DNA of 64,000 bases from Shinella sp. CPCC 101442 (GCF_024704725.1 NZ_JALIQS010000003.1:248001-312000), one strand, 5' to 3'; shown: positions 17,198 through 28,987, counted from the stretch's first letter. Notes: generated from the sequence alone by a model not told the origin. A program made the numbers and translations.

Positions 17198-18128
17198 CGC
17201 GCCGCTCCCCCTTGCCGTTCGAAGGCCGTGGCGTGTGGTCATGGCCGCAGCCGCAGTTCGGGCCATGGGTGTGTACGATGCGCATCGGCCCCGCCTTGCC
17301 GCCGGTCGGCAGGATTTCGACGTGGTGGCCATCATCCGGCCGGCAATCGTCGGTGATCGAACCGTCCGCATGCTGGACGCGTCCGTCCGGCAGATGGGTG
17401 TGGTCGTGGTTGTGATTGTAGAAAGCAAGCGTCTGGCCGGCACGGGCGCCGAAGAGGCGCAGATATTCCGGGCTCTGGCTGACCGTTTCCGGCGTGCCAC
17501 GGCAGCAGACATGGCCGTTGAGGCAGATGACGGTATCCGTCTCGGCCATCACGACATGCAGATCGTGCGAGATCAGAAGGATGCCGCAGCCCGTCGTGTT
17601 GCGAATGGTCTTGATGAGATCGTAGAGCGCGATCTCGCCGGAGAAATCGACGCCCTGCACCGGCTCGTCGAGAACCAGAAGATCGGGTTTGCGCGCAATA
17701 GCGCGGGCGAGCAGCGCACGCTGGAACTCGCCGCCGGAGAGGTGCTGCACTTCCGCACGGGCGAGATGGCGGATACCGGTCGCCTCAAGCGCCGCGTCGA
17801 TCTCGACGCCCTTCAACGGCGACGTCAGCGTCATCAGCCGGTCGACGGTGAGCGGCATGGTCCAGTCGACGGCGAGCTTCTGCGGCACGTAGCCGACCTT
17901 GAGGCCAGCCTTGCGCTCCACCCTGCCCTCGTCCGGCTTCAATACACCGATCGCCGCCTTGGCACTCGTCGACTTGCCCGAGCCGTTCGGGCCGATCAGC
18001 GTGACGATCTCGCCGGGTGCTATGGAAAACTCCACGCCGCGCACGAGCCAGCGGCCCTGGCGGCGCACGCCGACGCCTGCAAGCGAGACAAGCGGCTGGA
18101 CGGTCCTGGTTGGGGTTTGCAGCATCAT
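17190..18128 (-). CDS. znuC: Zinc ABC transporter ATP-binding protein, His-rich tail
   Basis: A 312-residue ATPase: Walker A GPNGSGKST near residue 45, Q-loop YVPQKLAVDW, signature LSGGEFQRALLARAI, Walker B PDLLVLDEP and the switch His in LLISHDLH. After the ATPase core (about 240 residues) comes an extension with HNHDHTH, HADG, DDGHHVEI and CGCGHDHTP, a His/Asp/Cys-rich region that probably binds zinc and could gate transport or buffer the ion. This extended form is common among alphaproteobacterial ZnuC. First gene of znuC-znuB-zur; divergent from znuA. Confidence 0.95.
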   Translation of the reverse strand: MMLQTPTRTVQPLVSLAGVGVRRQGRWLVRGVEFSIAPGEIVTLIGPNGSGKSTSAKAAIGVLKPDEGRVERKAGLKVGYVPQKLAVDWTMPLTVDRLMTLTSPLKGVEIDAALEATGIRHLARAEVQHLSGGEFQRALLARAIARKPDLLVLDEPVQGVDFSGEIALYDLIKTIRNTTGCGILLISHDLHVVMAETDTVICLNGHVCCRGTPETVSQSPEYLRLFGARAGQTLAFYNHNHDHTHLPDGRVQHADGSITDDCRPDDGHHVEILPTGGKAGPMRIVHTHGPNCGCGHDHTPRPSNGKGERRDA

Positions 18129-18165
18129 TTTTCCAAAAAGCCTGTTGCGTCAGGATATGGCACAC

Positions 18166-18178
18166 GTTATAGCATAAC
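18166..18178. promoter_or_regulatory. Zur-box-like palindrome 1 (znuC/znuA intergenic)
   Basis: GTTATAGCATAAC, a near-perfect inverted repeat in the 96-bp divergent region. It matches the AT-rich palindromic core of alphaproteobacterial Zur operators (GTTATA..TATAAC). It sits 38 bp from the znuC start, where bound Zur would block the promoter. Confidence 0.6.
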
Positions 18179-18186
18179 GCAATTGA

Positions 18187-18201
18187 TGTAATAACATTAC
18201 A
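18187..18201. promoter_or_regulatory. Zur-box-like palindrome 2 (znuC/znuA intergenic)
   Basis: TGTAATAACATTACA, a perfect inverted repeat with arms TGTAAT/ATTACA, 23 bp upstream of the znuA start and 9 bp from palindrome 1. Two adjacent boxes in one divergent region suggest one operator per promoter, or cooperative binding across both. Confidence 0.55.
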
Positions 18202-18224
18202 TTCCAATTCAAGCGGAGTATCCC

Positions 18225-19256
18225 ATGCAAAAGACCTTGCGCACCCTCCTTCTCTCCACTGCCCTCCTTGCCGTGGGCACCATTGGCGCGCGGGCCGAAG
18301 TGCCCGATGTGGTGGTCTCGATCAAGCCGATCCATTCGCTGGTCGCCGCGATCATGCAGGGTGTCGGCGAACCGAAACTGATCGTGGAAGGTGCGGCATC
18401 GCCGCATACCTATTCGCTGAAGCCGTCGAATGCCTCCGCCTTGCAGGATGCGGACCTCGTTTTCTGGGTAGGCCACGGGCTCGAAGCCTTCCTGGAAAAG
18501 CCGCTGGAATCGCTCGGCAGCAAGGCAACGATCGTGGAACTGGACGATGCTCCCGGCATCGAGAAGCTGCAGTTCCGCGAAGGCGGCCCCTTTGAAGCCC
18601 ACACGCATGAGGGCGAGGAAGGCCACGAGCACGAGGGCCATTCGCATGACGAAGCCGGTCATGACCATGCCAAGGAGGCCGAAGAGGCCCACGACCACGC
18701 CGCGGAAGCCGGCCACGCTCATGAGGAGCATGGCGAATTCGATATGCATCTGTGGCTGAACCCGCAGAATGCCCGCGCCATCGCGGCGGAAGCCGCCAGA
18801 GCCCTCTCGGAAAAGGACCCCGCCAACGCCGAGACCTACAACAAGAACCTCGCAGGCCTGACCGAGAGGCTCACCGCACTCGACCGGGAAATCGGCGAAA
18901 CCGTCGCACCCGTGAAGGAAAAGCCGTTCATCGTCTTCCACGATGCCTACCAGTATTTCGAGCATCACTATGGCGTGCACGCCGCCGGTTCGATTACCGT
19001 CAGCCCGGAAACGCTGCCCGGCGCAGAGCGGCTCACTCAGATCCGCGACAAGGTCAAAACGCTTGGCGCAACCTGCGTCTTCGCCGAACCGCAGTTCGAA
19101 CCGAAGCTGGTCAATGTGGTGATCGAGGGAACATCCGCCAAATCCGGCGTGCTCGATCCCGAAGCCGCCACGCTGGAGCCGGGTCCGGACCTCTACTTCA
19201 CGCTGATGAAGAGCATCGCGACATCGCTGCACGATTGCCTCGGACAGGCAGGCTGA
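18225..19256 (+). CDS. znuA: Periplasmic zinc-binding protein of the ZnuABC importer
   Basis: A 343-residue solute-binding protein of the cluster A-I (ZnuA) type. Residues 1-24 form a signal peptide ending ARA-E. The metal-site histidines are seen in [19 protein letters not shown] and the second-lobe [14 protein letters not shown] His/Glu/Asp-rich loop (about residues 126-170, [20 protein letters not shown] and following) between them is the ZnuA-type zinc-capturing loop; it argues for zinc rather than manganese. It diverges from znuC with two Zur-like boxes between and ends just before a terminator. Confidence 0.96.
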   Translation: MQKTLRTLLLSTALLAVGTIGARAEVPDVVVSIKPIHSLVAAIMQGVGEPKLIVEGAASPHTYSLKPSNASALQDADLVFWVGHGLEAFLEKPLESLGSKATIVELDDAPGIEKLQFREGGPFEAHTHEGEEGHEHEGHSHDEAGHDHAKEAEEAHDHAAEAGHAHEEHGEFDMHLWLNPQNARAIAAEAARALSEKDPANAETYNKNLAGLTERLTALDREIGETVAPVKEKPFIVFHDAYQYFEHHYGVHAAGSITVSPETLPGAERLTQIRDKVKTLGATCVFAEPQFEPKLVNVVIEGTSAKSGVLDPEAATLEPGPDLYFTLMKSIATSLHDCLGQAG

Positions 19257-19340
19257 GCACGACGGGATGGCTCCATTTCCTCTGTCCTGCCGGATCAAAT
19301 CCTGCGGGATGGAGGAAAGGGTGCGTATCGAACAGAACAC

Positions 19341-19365
19341 AGGCGGGATCGACCCGCCTTTTTCA
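19341..19365 (+). terminator. Rho-independent terminator after znuA
   Basis: Stem AGGCGGG / CCCGCCT with a 5-base loop, followed directly by TTTT. It ends the znuA transcript, so the downstream COG0523 gene needs its own promoter, which has its own Zur-like box. Confidence 0.8.
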
Positions 19366-19373
19366 GACCTCAA

Positions 19374-19392
19374 AATGTAATAGTATAACATT
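19374..19392 (+). promoter_or_regulatory. Zur-box-like palindrome 3 (before the COG0523 GTPase)
   Basis: AATGTAATAGTATAACATT: arms AATGT and ACATT around TAATAGTATA, closely matching the known alphaproteobacterial Zur consensus. It is 13 bp before the GTPase start codon, so repression by Zur is very likely. Confidence 0.65.
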
Positions 19393-19405
19393 AAAGGTAA
19401 AAACA

Positions 19406-20611
19406 ATGGACACGCGCCTCCCCGTCACCGTCCTCTCCGGCTTCCTCGGTGCCGGCAAGACGACGCTGCTGAACCACGTCCTCAACAATCGCAGCGGCCT
19501 GCGCGTCGCCGTTATCGTCAACGACATGAGCGAGGTAAACATCGACGCCGCCCTCATTCGCGATGGCGGTGCGGATCTTTCGCGCACGGGCGAGCAGCTT
19601 GTGGAAATGACGAACGGCTGCATCTGTTGCACGCTGCGTGACGACCTTCTGGCAGAAGTGCGGCGGCTGGCGCAGATGAGCCGCTTCGATTACCTGCTGA
19701 TCGAATCGAGCGGTATTTCCGAGCCCCTGCCCGTCGCCACCACCTTCGACTTTCGCGACGAAAGCGGCTGGAGCCTGTCGGATGTCGCGCGGCTCGACAC
19801 GATGGTGACGGTGGTGGATGCCGCAAATCTCCTGAAGGACTACGGCTCGGAGGATTTTCTCGCCCAGCGTGGCGAGACGGCCGGCGAAGGCGATACGCGC
19901 ACGCTGGTGGAGCTCCTGGTCGAGCAGATCGAATTCGCCGACGTGATCGTGCTCAACAAGACCGGCGCAGCGAGCCCCGACAATCTGCGCGCCGCCCGTC
20001 AGATCATCGGCAGCCTCAACGCCGCCGCGCGCATCATCGAAACCGATTTCGGCCGCGTCGCGCTCACCGACATCCTCGGCACCGGGCTCTTCGATTTCGG
20101 CAAGGCGAGCGAACATCCGCTGTGGTTCAAGGAACTCCACGGCTTCAAGGATCATGTGCCGGAGACCGAGGAATACGGCGTCCGTTCCTTCGTCTATCGC
20201 GCGAAGAAGCCGTTCCACCCGGCGCGTTTCAAGGCGTTTCTCGATGAAAGCTGGCCGGGCGTCATCCGCGCCAAGGGCTTTTTCTGGCTGGCGACACGAC
20301 CGCACCATGTCGGCGAAATGAGTCAGGCGGGCGCGCTGGTGAGAAGCGGCCGGCTTGGTCTCTGGTGGGCCTCGGTGCCGCCTCAGCACTGGCCGCAGGA
20401 CAAGGCCGCGCGCGAGGCCATTGCCAGCTACTCCGATCCCGTCTGGGGCGACCGGCGGCAGGAACTCGTCTTCATCGGTGCGGACCCGATGGATGAAGCC
20501 GAGATCCGCCGCCGGCTGGACGCCTGCCTTATCGAGGCGGAGGCATACGAGCCCGCCCGCTGGGCGAACCTGCCGGACCCCTTCCCGCTCTGGATCCGCC
20601 AGGCCGGTTGA
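19406..20611 (+). CDS. COG0523 (CobW-like) GTPase, probable Zur-regulated zinc chaperone
   Basis: A 401-residue G3E GTPase: Walker [13 protein letters not shown] at residues 11-22, the metal-binding GCICCTL (CxCC) near 73, the switch/Walker B region [11 protein letters not shown], and a base-recognition loop reading NKTG where most members have NKxD. The C-terminal CobW_C domain holds [17 protein letters not shown]. Its placement next to znuA behind a Zur-like box points to the zinc-chaperone branch (ZigA/ZagA type), which delivers zinc to client enzymes during deficiency. It is not the cobalamin CobW: the cob genes here are 36 kb away. Confidence 0.9.
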   Translation: MDTRLPVTVLSGFLGAGKTTLLNHVLNNRSGLRVAVIVNDMSEVNIDAALIRDGGADLSRTGEQLVEMTNGCICCTLRDDLLAEVRRLAQMSRFDYLLIESSGISEPLPVATTFDFRDESGWSLSDVARLDTMVTVVDAANLLKDYGSEDFLAQRGETAGEGDTRTLVELLVEQIEFADVIVLNKTGAASPDNLRAARQIIGSLNAAARIIETDFGRVALTDILGTGLFDFGKASEHPLWFKELHGFKDHVPETEEYGVRSFVYRAKKPFHPARFKAFLDESWPGVIRAKGFFWLATRPHHVGEMSQAGALVRSGRLGLWWASVPPQHWPQDKAAREAIASYSDPVWGDRRQELVFIGADPMDEAEIRRRLDACLIEAEAYEPARWANLPDPFPLWIRQAG

Positions 20612-22222
20612 TCAGGAGAGTGCCGCGTAGCTGAAACGGGCAAAATCCCCGCCGCGCCCGCGTCCGGTAATATCGAAAGCGAACATGCCGATGAAGGCGC
20701 CGGTGAAAGAGCCGTGCTCGCCTCGCCCGCCCTCGTCGGACACCACGCCGGCATCCAGCACCGGGCCGATAGCCTGCCAGGCATCGGCACCGGCCGGACG
20801 CCAGAAGAACTGGAGGTCGTTGCCATGCACCTCCGCCGCCAGTTCCAGCGGTCCGTCGCCCACCGCGACACCGCTGCCGGCCGGGAAGGTCAGGTTGCCG
20901 CTCGGAAAATCCCCCGGGCAGGACAGGATCGTCAGAACGCGGCCAAGCACCTCGTGCCTTGTGAGACCAAGCGCATGGAACTTGTAGCGGTTGTAGTAGT
21001 GCGTCAGACCCGCGACCTGCTGATAGACCTGCGGCTCGGCCTCGATCACAGTCTCGGCACGGAAATCATGATGCTCCTGCCGGCGCGCCACCAGCGCCTG
21101 CTCGAACCAGCTGCCGATACTTTCGCGCCCGAAGAGCCGCAGATGACCGGACCGGGCGGAGAGCGAAAAAATCCGCTCCGGCTCCGGCGTGCGCAGCCAC
21201 TGGAAATCCGGCGGCAGCACGCTATCGGAAAAATCGTAGGAAACACGCCTCGGCTGTTCGATCCGCACCGCCCCGCCCGGCGCTGAAACCTCGACCGCCG
21301 GCACCGGCGAGCCGTGCTCCAGATAGAGCCAGCCATCCTCGCGCCAGACGCATTTCTGCAGAGCCGTCTCGCGCCCCAGCGTGCAACGGCGCTCGGGCGG
21401 CAACGGGCGACCGCAGAGATGGGTGTGATAGGCCGCGCCATCGGGCGTTTCGACATATTGCCCGTGCCCGGCCCGCTGGAGCAGCGCCTCGGGGTGGTCC
21501 TTGGCGGTGATCAGGTAAATGTCCGGATGCATCTCATAGGGGCCGTCGATCGCCCTCGACCGCGCCATCGTGACGGTGTGGTCATAGCCCGTGCCGCCCT
21601 CCGCCGTCGTGAGATAATACCAGCCGTTGCGCCGGAAAAGGTGCGGCGCCTCCACCAGGCCCTGCCGGCTGCCGGAAAAGATGTTCGTCACGGGACCGAC
21701 GAGACGCCCTGTCGCGGCATCCCATTCCTGAAGCAGGATGCCGTCAAAGGCATTGTGGGCAGCGCCGTTGTGGTTTTCCGGGCGATGGTTCCATTGCATG
21801 TTGACGAACCATTTTCGCCCGTCTTCGTCATGGAAGAGCGAAGGGTCGAAGCCGGAGGAATTGACATAGACCGGGTCGGACCATTCGCCCTCCACGGAGG
21901 AAGCGGTCACGATATAGTTGTGCGCATCCTTGAAGCTGCCGTCGAAGCGTTTGACGTCGGTATAAACAAGCCAGAACAACCCGTTGGCATGGGACAGGCA
22001 CGGCGCCCAGACGCCGCAGCTGTCGGGATTGCCGCGCATGTCGAGCTGGCTCCTGCGCTCCAGCGGCCGTTTGACCAGCGTCCAGTTCACCAGATCGCGG
22101 GAATGGTGAATCTGCACGCCCGGATACCATTCGAAGGTCGAGGTGGCGATGTAGTAGTCCTCCCCCACCCGGCAGATCGAGGGGTCCGGGTTGAAGCCCG
22201 GCAGGATCGGGTTGCGGATCAT
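20612..22222 (-). CDS. Glycoside hydrolase family 43 (beta-xylosidase-like)
   Basis: A 536-residue enzyme of GH43 with a five-bladed beta-propeller and a C-terminal beta-sandwich, as in beta-xylosidases. Likely catalytic residues: the base Asp in NPILPGFNPDPSIC, the pKa-modulating Asp in SSGFDPSLFHDEDG, and the acid Glu in GLVEAPHLFRRNGWYYL. No signal peptide, so it acts in the cytosol on imported oligosaccharides; removal of xylose or arabinose from short chains is the family activity. ATG 22222 follows ggagg at 5 bp. It is the last gene of the sugar cluster, separated from the aldo/keto reductase by a strong hairpin. Confidence 0.9.
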   Translation of the reverse strand: MIRNPILPGFNPDPSICRVGEDYYIATSTFEWYPGVQIHHSRDLVNWTLVKRPLERRSQLDMRGNPDSCGVWAPCLSHANGLFWLVYTDVKRFDGSFKDAHNYIVTASSVEGEWSDPVYVNSSGFDPSLFHDEDGRKWFVNMQWNHRPENHNGAAHNAFDGILLQEWDAATGRLVGPVTNIFSGSRQGLVEAPHLFRRNGWYYLTTAEGGTGYDHTVTMARSRAIDGPYEMHPDIYLITAKDHPEALLQRAGHGQYVETPDGAAYHTHLCGRPLPPERRCTLGRETALQKCVWREDGWLYLEHGSPVPAVEVSAPGGAVRIEQPRRVSYDFSDSVLPPDFQWLRTPEPERIFSLSARSGHLRLFGRESIGSWFEQALVARRQEHHDFRAETVIEAEPQVYQQVAGLTHYYNRYKFHALGLTRHEVLGRVLTILSCPGDFPSGNLTFPAGSGVAVGDGPLELAAEVHGNDLQFFWRPAGADAWQAIGPVLDAGVVSDEGGRGEHGSFTGAFIGMFAFDITGRGRGGDFARFSYAALS

Positions 22223-22261
22223 CGTTTCCTCCAAAATGATGCACGTGCGTCAAAATATGCG

Positions 22262-22294
22262 CAAAAAAGGCCGCCCGGTTTTGCCGGGCGGCCC
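22262..22294 (-). terminator. Strong hairpin with T-run between aldo/keto reductase and GH43 genes
   Basis: On the minus strand, a stem of ten GC-rich pairs (GGCCGCCCGG on the plus strand paired with CCGGGCGGCC) with a 4-5 base loop is followed by six Ts. It looks like a complete Rho-independent terminator, so the GH43 gene may be expressed at a reduced level by readthrough or from its own promoter. Confidence 0.8.
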
Positions 22295-22300
22295 GAAAGA

Positions 22301-23332
<1,032 letters not shown>

Positions 23333-23428
23333 GGTCCATTTCCTTCATTTGAATCGGGACGTGTTTCGTACAGCCCCGTCGTGCCGGCCGGCAAGGGACA
23401 TCCGCCCCTCGCCGGCGTTTGTTCGCAT

Positions 23429-24562
23429 CTAGCGCAGCAGCGCGCGCGCTTCCTCGATACCGAGCGCTTCCGGCTGGGTGCAGGTCGTCACGATATCGAC
23501 GGCCTTACCCTCTTCCGCCGAACGCAGGATCGCGGTCAGAACGTCGATCGTGTGCAGCGAACGGTCGAGCGAGCAGCGATAGTCGCGGCCGGTCGTCACC
23601 GCCTCCATCATATCGGCAAGACCGATGCCGCGGTAGTTGGCCTGTGTGCCCCAGTCGAACTGGTAGTTCTGGGCCGTCAACGGGTGATCCCAAACCTCCA
23701 CTTCCTTCGGCTCGCGGTCGTTGCCGGCCACTTCCACCTTGCCGCCGAAGAAGTTCGGGTCCGGCACGAAGACGGCGCCGTCGGTGCCGTAGAGTTCCAT
23801 GTTCTGGTGGCGGTGCGCCCAGACATCCCAGCTCGCCATCAGCGCGATCTGCGCGCCGTTCTCGAATTCGAGGATGGCGTGGATGTTCGTCGCGACGATG
23901 ACCGGCACCGCCTCGCCGAGACGTGGACCGTTGCCGATGATGCGCTCCTCGCGTGACTTGTTGGCAAGCGCCACGACGCGCTTCACCGGACCGACGAGAT
24001 TGACGAGGTTGTTGACGTAGTAGGGACCGAGATCGAGGATCGGCCCGCCGCCCGGCGCGAAGAAGAAGTCCGGGTTCGGATGCCAGCTCTCCATGCCGGG
24101 GCTCAGCACATGCGCCGTGCCCGACATGATTTTCCCCACCTTGCCGCTGTCGATGATGTGGCGAGCGAACTGATGCGAGCCGCCGAGATAGGTATCCGGC
24201 GCGGAACCGACCTTGAGGCCCTTGGCGTCGGCGATGCGGCGCAAGTCCTCGCCCTGTTCGATGGAGAGAACGAAGGGCTTTTCCGAATAGACGTGCTTGC
24301 CCGCCTCCAGCGCCGCCTTCGAAACGGGATAATGCGCCTCCGGCACCGTCAGGTTGATCACGACATCGACCGCCGGATTGGAAAGCAGCGCGTCGATCTC
24401 CTGTGCCTCCACGCCGAACTCTTCCGAGCGCGCCCTGGAGGCTGCGGGGTTGATATCGGCACAGGCGACAAGCTTCAGGTTCCTGAACATCGGGATCAGC
24501 TTGAAGTAAGCGCCCGAAATGTTGCCGCAGCCGATGATGCCGACTCCGTATTCCTTGCTCAT
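23429..24562 (-). CDS. Gfo/Idh/MocA-family oxidoreductase
   Basis: A 377-residue dehydrogenase with an N-terminal Rossmann fold (VGIIGCGNISGAYF, GxGxxx) and the family motif EKP in HVYSEKPFVLS, whose Lys is a catalytic residue. The second domain includes GGGPILDLGPYYVNNLVNLVG, with the Asp/Tyr used in catalysis. Family members oxidise sugars or polyols with NAD(P). It lies directly behind the sugar-phosphate isomerase-like gene (12 bp); this pairing is a common module for oxidoreductive sugar catabolism, but the substrate is not known. Confidence 0.92.
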   Translation of the reverse strand: MSKEYGVGIIGCGNISGAYFKLIPMFRNLKLVACADINPAASRARSEEFGVEAQEIDALLSNPAVDVVINLTVPEAHYPVSKAALEAGKHVYSEKPFVLSIEQGEDLRRIADAKGLKVGSAPDTYLGGSHQFARHIIDSGKVGKIMSGTAHVLSPGMESWHPNPDFFFAPGGGPILDLGPYYVNNLVNLVGPVKRVVALANKSREERIIGNGPRLGEAVPVIVATNIHAILEFENGAQIALMASWDVWAHRHQNMELYGTDGAVFVPDPNFFGGKVEVAGNDREPKEVEVWDHPLTAQNYQFDWGTQANYRGIGLADMMEAVTTGRDYRCSLDRSLHTIDVLTAILRSAEEGKAVDIVTTCTQPEALGIEEARALLR

Positions 24563-24574
24563 GATGGTCTGTCC

Positions 24575-25336
24575 TCAGAATGCCTTGATGGTTGCAATCG
24601 AGCGTGAGGCAAGGCGCGTGATGTCCTTGGGATTGTCATGCTCGACGATGAAGTGTTTTGCCGGCGTGCCGGCGAGCGCCTTGACGAGATCGCCCCAGGC
24701 GACGGTGCCATGGCCGACATCCGCCCAGCCGTCCTCGTCGGTATTCTCGCCCTTCGGCGCAATGTCCTTGACGTGCACGGCGGTGATGCGGTTGCCGTAT
24801 TTCTGGATCCAGGCGAACGGGTCGGCGCCGCCGCGGATGATCCAGGCGATATCCGCTTCCCAGGACAGGTCCGGGCCGCCGGCGAAGATGTGGTCCTGCG
24901 GCACGGAACCGTCAGGCAGCGCAAAAAACTCGAAATCGTGGTTGTGCCAGCCGAAAGTCAGGCCCGCCTTGCGGATCGGTTCGCCGGCCTTCTGCAGGCG
25001 TTCGCCGAAGGCGCGCCAGCCGGCAGCATCCGTCGGGCGGTGCTCCGGCAGGAGATAGGGGCAATAGACCGCCTCGATGCCCAGCGTGCGGCAAATCTCG
25101 ATGACACGATCCGGTTCGTCCTCGATCATATCGAGGCCGAAATGGGCGGTCGGCATGGTGAGGCCGTTCCTGTCGAGATCGGCCTTCACCTGCTGGATGG
25201 CGGCATCGTCGAGCGAGGCATAGAGCGCGCCGTAGCCCTCGACTTGGCTGTAGCCGGCATCGGCGAGGATGCGGAAGATTTCGGCGAATGGCTGGAAGTT
25301 GCGGGCGCTGTAAAGCTGGAAACTGACCGTCTGCAT
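24575..25336 (-). CDS. Sugar phosphate isomerase/epimerase-like TIM barrel (AP endonuclease family 2)
   Basis: A 253-residue protein of the xylose-isomerase-like family. Metal-binding candidates lie at the C-terminal ends of strands: LPTAHFG-type His near residue 63, the GWHNHDFEF loop near 130, DIAWIIRGGADP, HVKDIAP, and the Glu and His of FIVEHDNPKD near 235. The usual activity is isomerisation or epimerisation of a ketose or inosose, or dehydration; the family is broad. It lies between the GH2 gene and the Gfo/Idh gene. Confidence 0.9.
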   Translation of the reverse strand: MQTVSFQLYSARNFQPFAEIFRILADAGYSQVEGYGALYASLDDAAIQQVKADLDRNGLTMPTAHFGLDMIEDEPDRVIEICRTLGIEAVYCPYLLPEHRPTDAAGWRAFGERLQKAGEPIRKAGLTFGWHNHDFEFFALPDGSVPQDHIFAGGPDLSWEADIAWIIRGGADPFAWIQKYGNRITAVHVKDIAPKGENTDEDGWADVGHGTVAWGDLVKALAGTPAKHFIVEHDNPKDITRLASRSIATIKAF

Positions 25337-25351
25337 GAATGTCTCCTCGTT

Positions 25352-27811
25352 TCAGTCTTGATGGGTCTGGCAGGAATGAAGGTCGAGCCAGTGGAATTGG
25401 GGAACCGCGCCGCGTTCGGCCGGCGTGAAGATCACGGTCTTGCGTTCGCCTGCGGTCAGATCGAAGGCATTGTCGGACCAGCGGCCGGCAATGTCGGCTT
25501 CCAGCATGACATGCAGCGCAAGGCCGCTCGCCGAGGCCGTGACGGCGAAAGCGCCGCCGTCACGCGCCGCAGTGTCGAGCGTCAGGCGGGAGGCTTCGAG
25601 ATCGAGCGCCTTGTAGGTGCCGGAGACGTGGTGCCCCTCGCCTTTCATGCCATTCGAAGCCTCGAAGGACCAGAAGAGCAGCGTGTCCTCCGGCAGGTCG
25701 GCGGCGAAGACGGAAAATAGCATTTCCGCCTTGTCCGGGCCGCAAGCACCCTCTGCGTTGCGATACGGGCGGCGCTCGCCGGTGAGCGAGACGAGCCAGG
25801 TATCGAGCTTCACCGTGACGCTTTCGGCCGTATCGTTGACGACGGAGAAGCCGATGGTCTCGCCATCCTTCGAGGGGATGGCGGCAACGGCGACGGGCTG
25901 GAAGAAGCGGCGCACCATATAGTGCATGGCCTTCCAGCTGCCGCCGTAGTCGAGGCTCGACCAGGAGGCGACCGGCCAGGTGTCGTTGAGCTGCCAGTAG
26001 AGCGTGCCCATGCAATGGGGTTTGAGCGACCGCCAGTATTCGACGGCGGTGCGGATGGCCAGCCCCTGCTGGATCTGGCTCAGATAGACGAAGCTCGGGA
26101 AATCCTTGGGGAAGCGGAAGTAGCGGAACATCGTGCCGGCAATGCGCTCGTTGCCGCCGGCATTCTTCTGGTGGCTCTCCATCACGGGCGACGCGATGTT
26201 CATGTCCTTCGGGTCGGCAAAGCTCTTCATGACCGGCATGGACGTGTAGGACTGGAAGCCGAATTCCGAGCAGAATCGCGGCCGCACGGTGCGGTAATTG
26301 TCGAACGACTTGTTCTCGTGCCAGACGGACCAGTAGTGCATGTCGCCGGAACCATCGGCATGCCAGGCATCGCCGAAATCGAGATAGCCGGAGGCCGGGC
26401 TCGACGGCCACCAGATCGCGCCCGGCGCGGCCTTCTTCATCGCCACTTCGATGGTGCGGTTGAGGCGGTCGTAGGAGACGAGGTAGCGGTCGCGGTTCTC
26501 GCGGCTGACATCGAACCACGTCAGCGCGCCGACCAATTCGTTGTCGCCGCACCACAGCACGATCGAAGGGTGCGAGGCGAGCCGCTTGACCTGGTAGTCC
26601 ACCTCTACGGCAACGTTGTCGAGAAAATCGACGGTCGAGGGATAGAGGTTGCAGGCGAACATGAAGTCCTGCCAGACCATCAGGCCAAGCTCGTCGCAGA
26701 GGTCGTAGAACCAGTCCGGCTCGTAGAAGCCGCCGCCCCAGACGCGCAGCATGTTCATGTTGGCATCGACGGCCGATTGCAGCAGGTCGCGCACGGAAAC
26801 GGGATTGATGCGCGAGGGCAGCGCGTCGGCGGGGATCCAGTTGGCGCCGCGGCAGAAGATTTCACGGCCGTTGATCTTCAGGGCAAAGCGGCTGCCCGGT
26901 TCATCCTTGTCGATCAGGAGTTCGACCTGACGCAGACCGATACGGCGCACCACCGTCTCCGTCGGCGTCTCGACGCGCACGGCATAGATCGCCTGCTCGC
27001 CATGGCCCTTGGGCCACCAGAGCGCCGGCTTCTCGATGCAGAACATGTGGGTCAGCTGCGTCTCGCCGGCACTAACGCCGATATCGAGCCGCACCCGCTC
27101 CTCGCCGAGCGCGAAATGCACAGGCAGGATGCCCGGCTGTTCGGCATGGAAGGTGGCGGTGACGTAAAGATCGACCGTACCATCGGCATGATGGAACTGC
27201 CGCGTCGTGACATGTTCGATGCGCGCCGCCTCCAGCTTGCGCAGGACGATTTCGCCATAGATGCCGAGCGGTGCTATGGCGATATTCCAGTCCCAGCCGA
27301 AATGGCACTGGGGCTTGCGCAGCATGTTGCCGTTGGGGATCGGCGAATTGCCGGTGGACCACGGAATGAAAAAGGGTTGCTCCGCCTGGCGCAGCGCTCC
27401 CGCCGTGACGCTCGAATGGATCAGCACCTTCAGCGTGTTCTTGCCGGTCTTCAGCGCATCGGTGACATCGGGCCGGTACCGACGGAAGCAATTGTCGGTG
27501 TCGAGCACCAGCACGCCGTTCACATAGACCGAGGCGACCGTGTCGATGCTGCCGATATCGAGATACCAGTCGCCCTCCAGCATTTCCGGCGCGACCTCGA
27601 AGGTGCGCTCGATCGCCCAGTCCTTCTCCGCCACCCACTGCACATCCCGTTCATTTCGGCCGGCATAGGGATCAGGGATGAGATCGGCGGCAAGCAGCGC
27701 GCTATGCACGTCGCCCGGCACGCGCATCGGCGCGGATTTCTCCGCGTCCGTGCTGGTAACGGTCCAGATGCCAGAAAGGTCGATGGAGGTAATATCGGAT
27801 GTGTGGGTCAT
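25352..27811 (-). CDS. Glycoside hydrolase family 2, beta-mannosidase
   Basis: An 819-residue enzyme of GH2 in the mannosidase branch: an N-terminal sugar-binding domain (IDLSGIWTV, VPGDVHSALLAADLIPDPY, which is typical of beta-mannosidase), an immunoglobulin-like domain, then the TIM barrel. The acid/base Glu is in LWCGDNE (about residue 424) and the nucleophile in FCSEFGFQSY (about 510). It would release mannose from the non-reducing end of beta-mannosides. No signal peptide, so it is cytosolic and depends on the ABC importer encoded upstream. The length is that of mammalian-type and bacterial family members. Confidence 0.93.
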   Translation of the reverse strand: MTHTSDITSIDLSGIWTVTSTDAEKSAPMRVPGDVHSALLAADLIPDPYAGRNERDVQWVAEKDWAIERTFEVAPEMLEGDWYLDIGSIDTVASVYVNGVLVLDTDNCFRRYRPDVTDALKTGKNTLKVLIHSSVTAGALRQAEQPFFIPWSTGNSPIPNGNMLRKPQCHFGWDWNIAIAPLGIYGEIVLRKLEAARIEHVTTRQFHHADGTVDLYVTATFHAEQPGILPVHFALGEERVRLDIGVSAGETQLTHMFCIEKPALWWPKGHGEQAIYAVRVETPTETVVRRIGLRQVELLIDKDEPGSRFALKINGREIFCRGANWIPADALPSRINPVSVRDLLQSAVDANMNMLRVWGGGFYEPDWFYDLCDELGLMVWQDFMFACNLYPSTVDFLDNVAVEVDYQVKRLASHPSIVLWCGDNELVGALTWFDVSRENRDRYLVSYDRLNRTIEVAMKKAAPGAIWWPSSPASGYLDFGDAWHADGSGDMHYWSVWHENKSFDNYRTVRPRFCSEFGFQSYTSMPVMKSFADPKDMNIASPVMESHQKNAGGNERIAGTMFRYFRFPKDFPSFVYLSQIQQGLAIRTAVEYWRSLKPHCMGTLYWQLNDTWPVASWSSLDYGGSWKAMHYMVRRFFQPVAVAAIPSKDGETIGFSVVNDTAESVTVKLDTWLVSLTGERRPYRNAEGACGPDKAEMLFSVFAADLPEDTLLFWSFEASNGMKGEGHHVSGTYKALDLEASRLTLDTAARDGGAFAVTASASGLALHVMLEADIAGRWSDNAFDLTAGERKTVIFTPAERGAVPQFHWLDLHSCQTHQD

Positions 27812-27895
27812 GGCAATGTCTGGGCGGTTTCTCTTGCCGCAGGAAGGTATGTCCCTCCGGCCGCAGGGCCAGAGGGTTTTCGTGAAAGAGCGGAC

Positions 27896-28984
<1,089 letters not shown>

Positions 28985-28987
28985 GGC

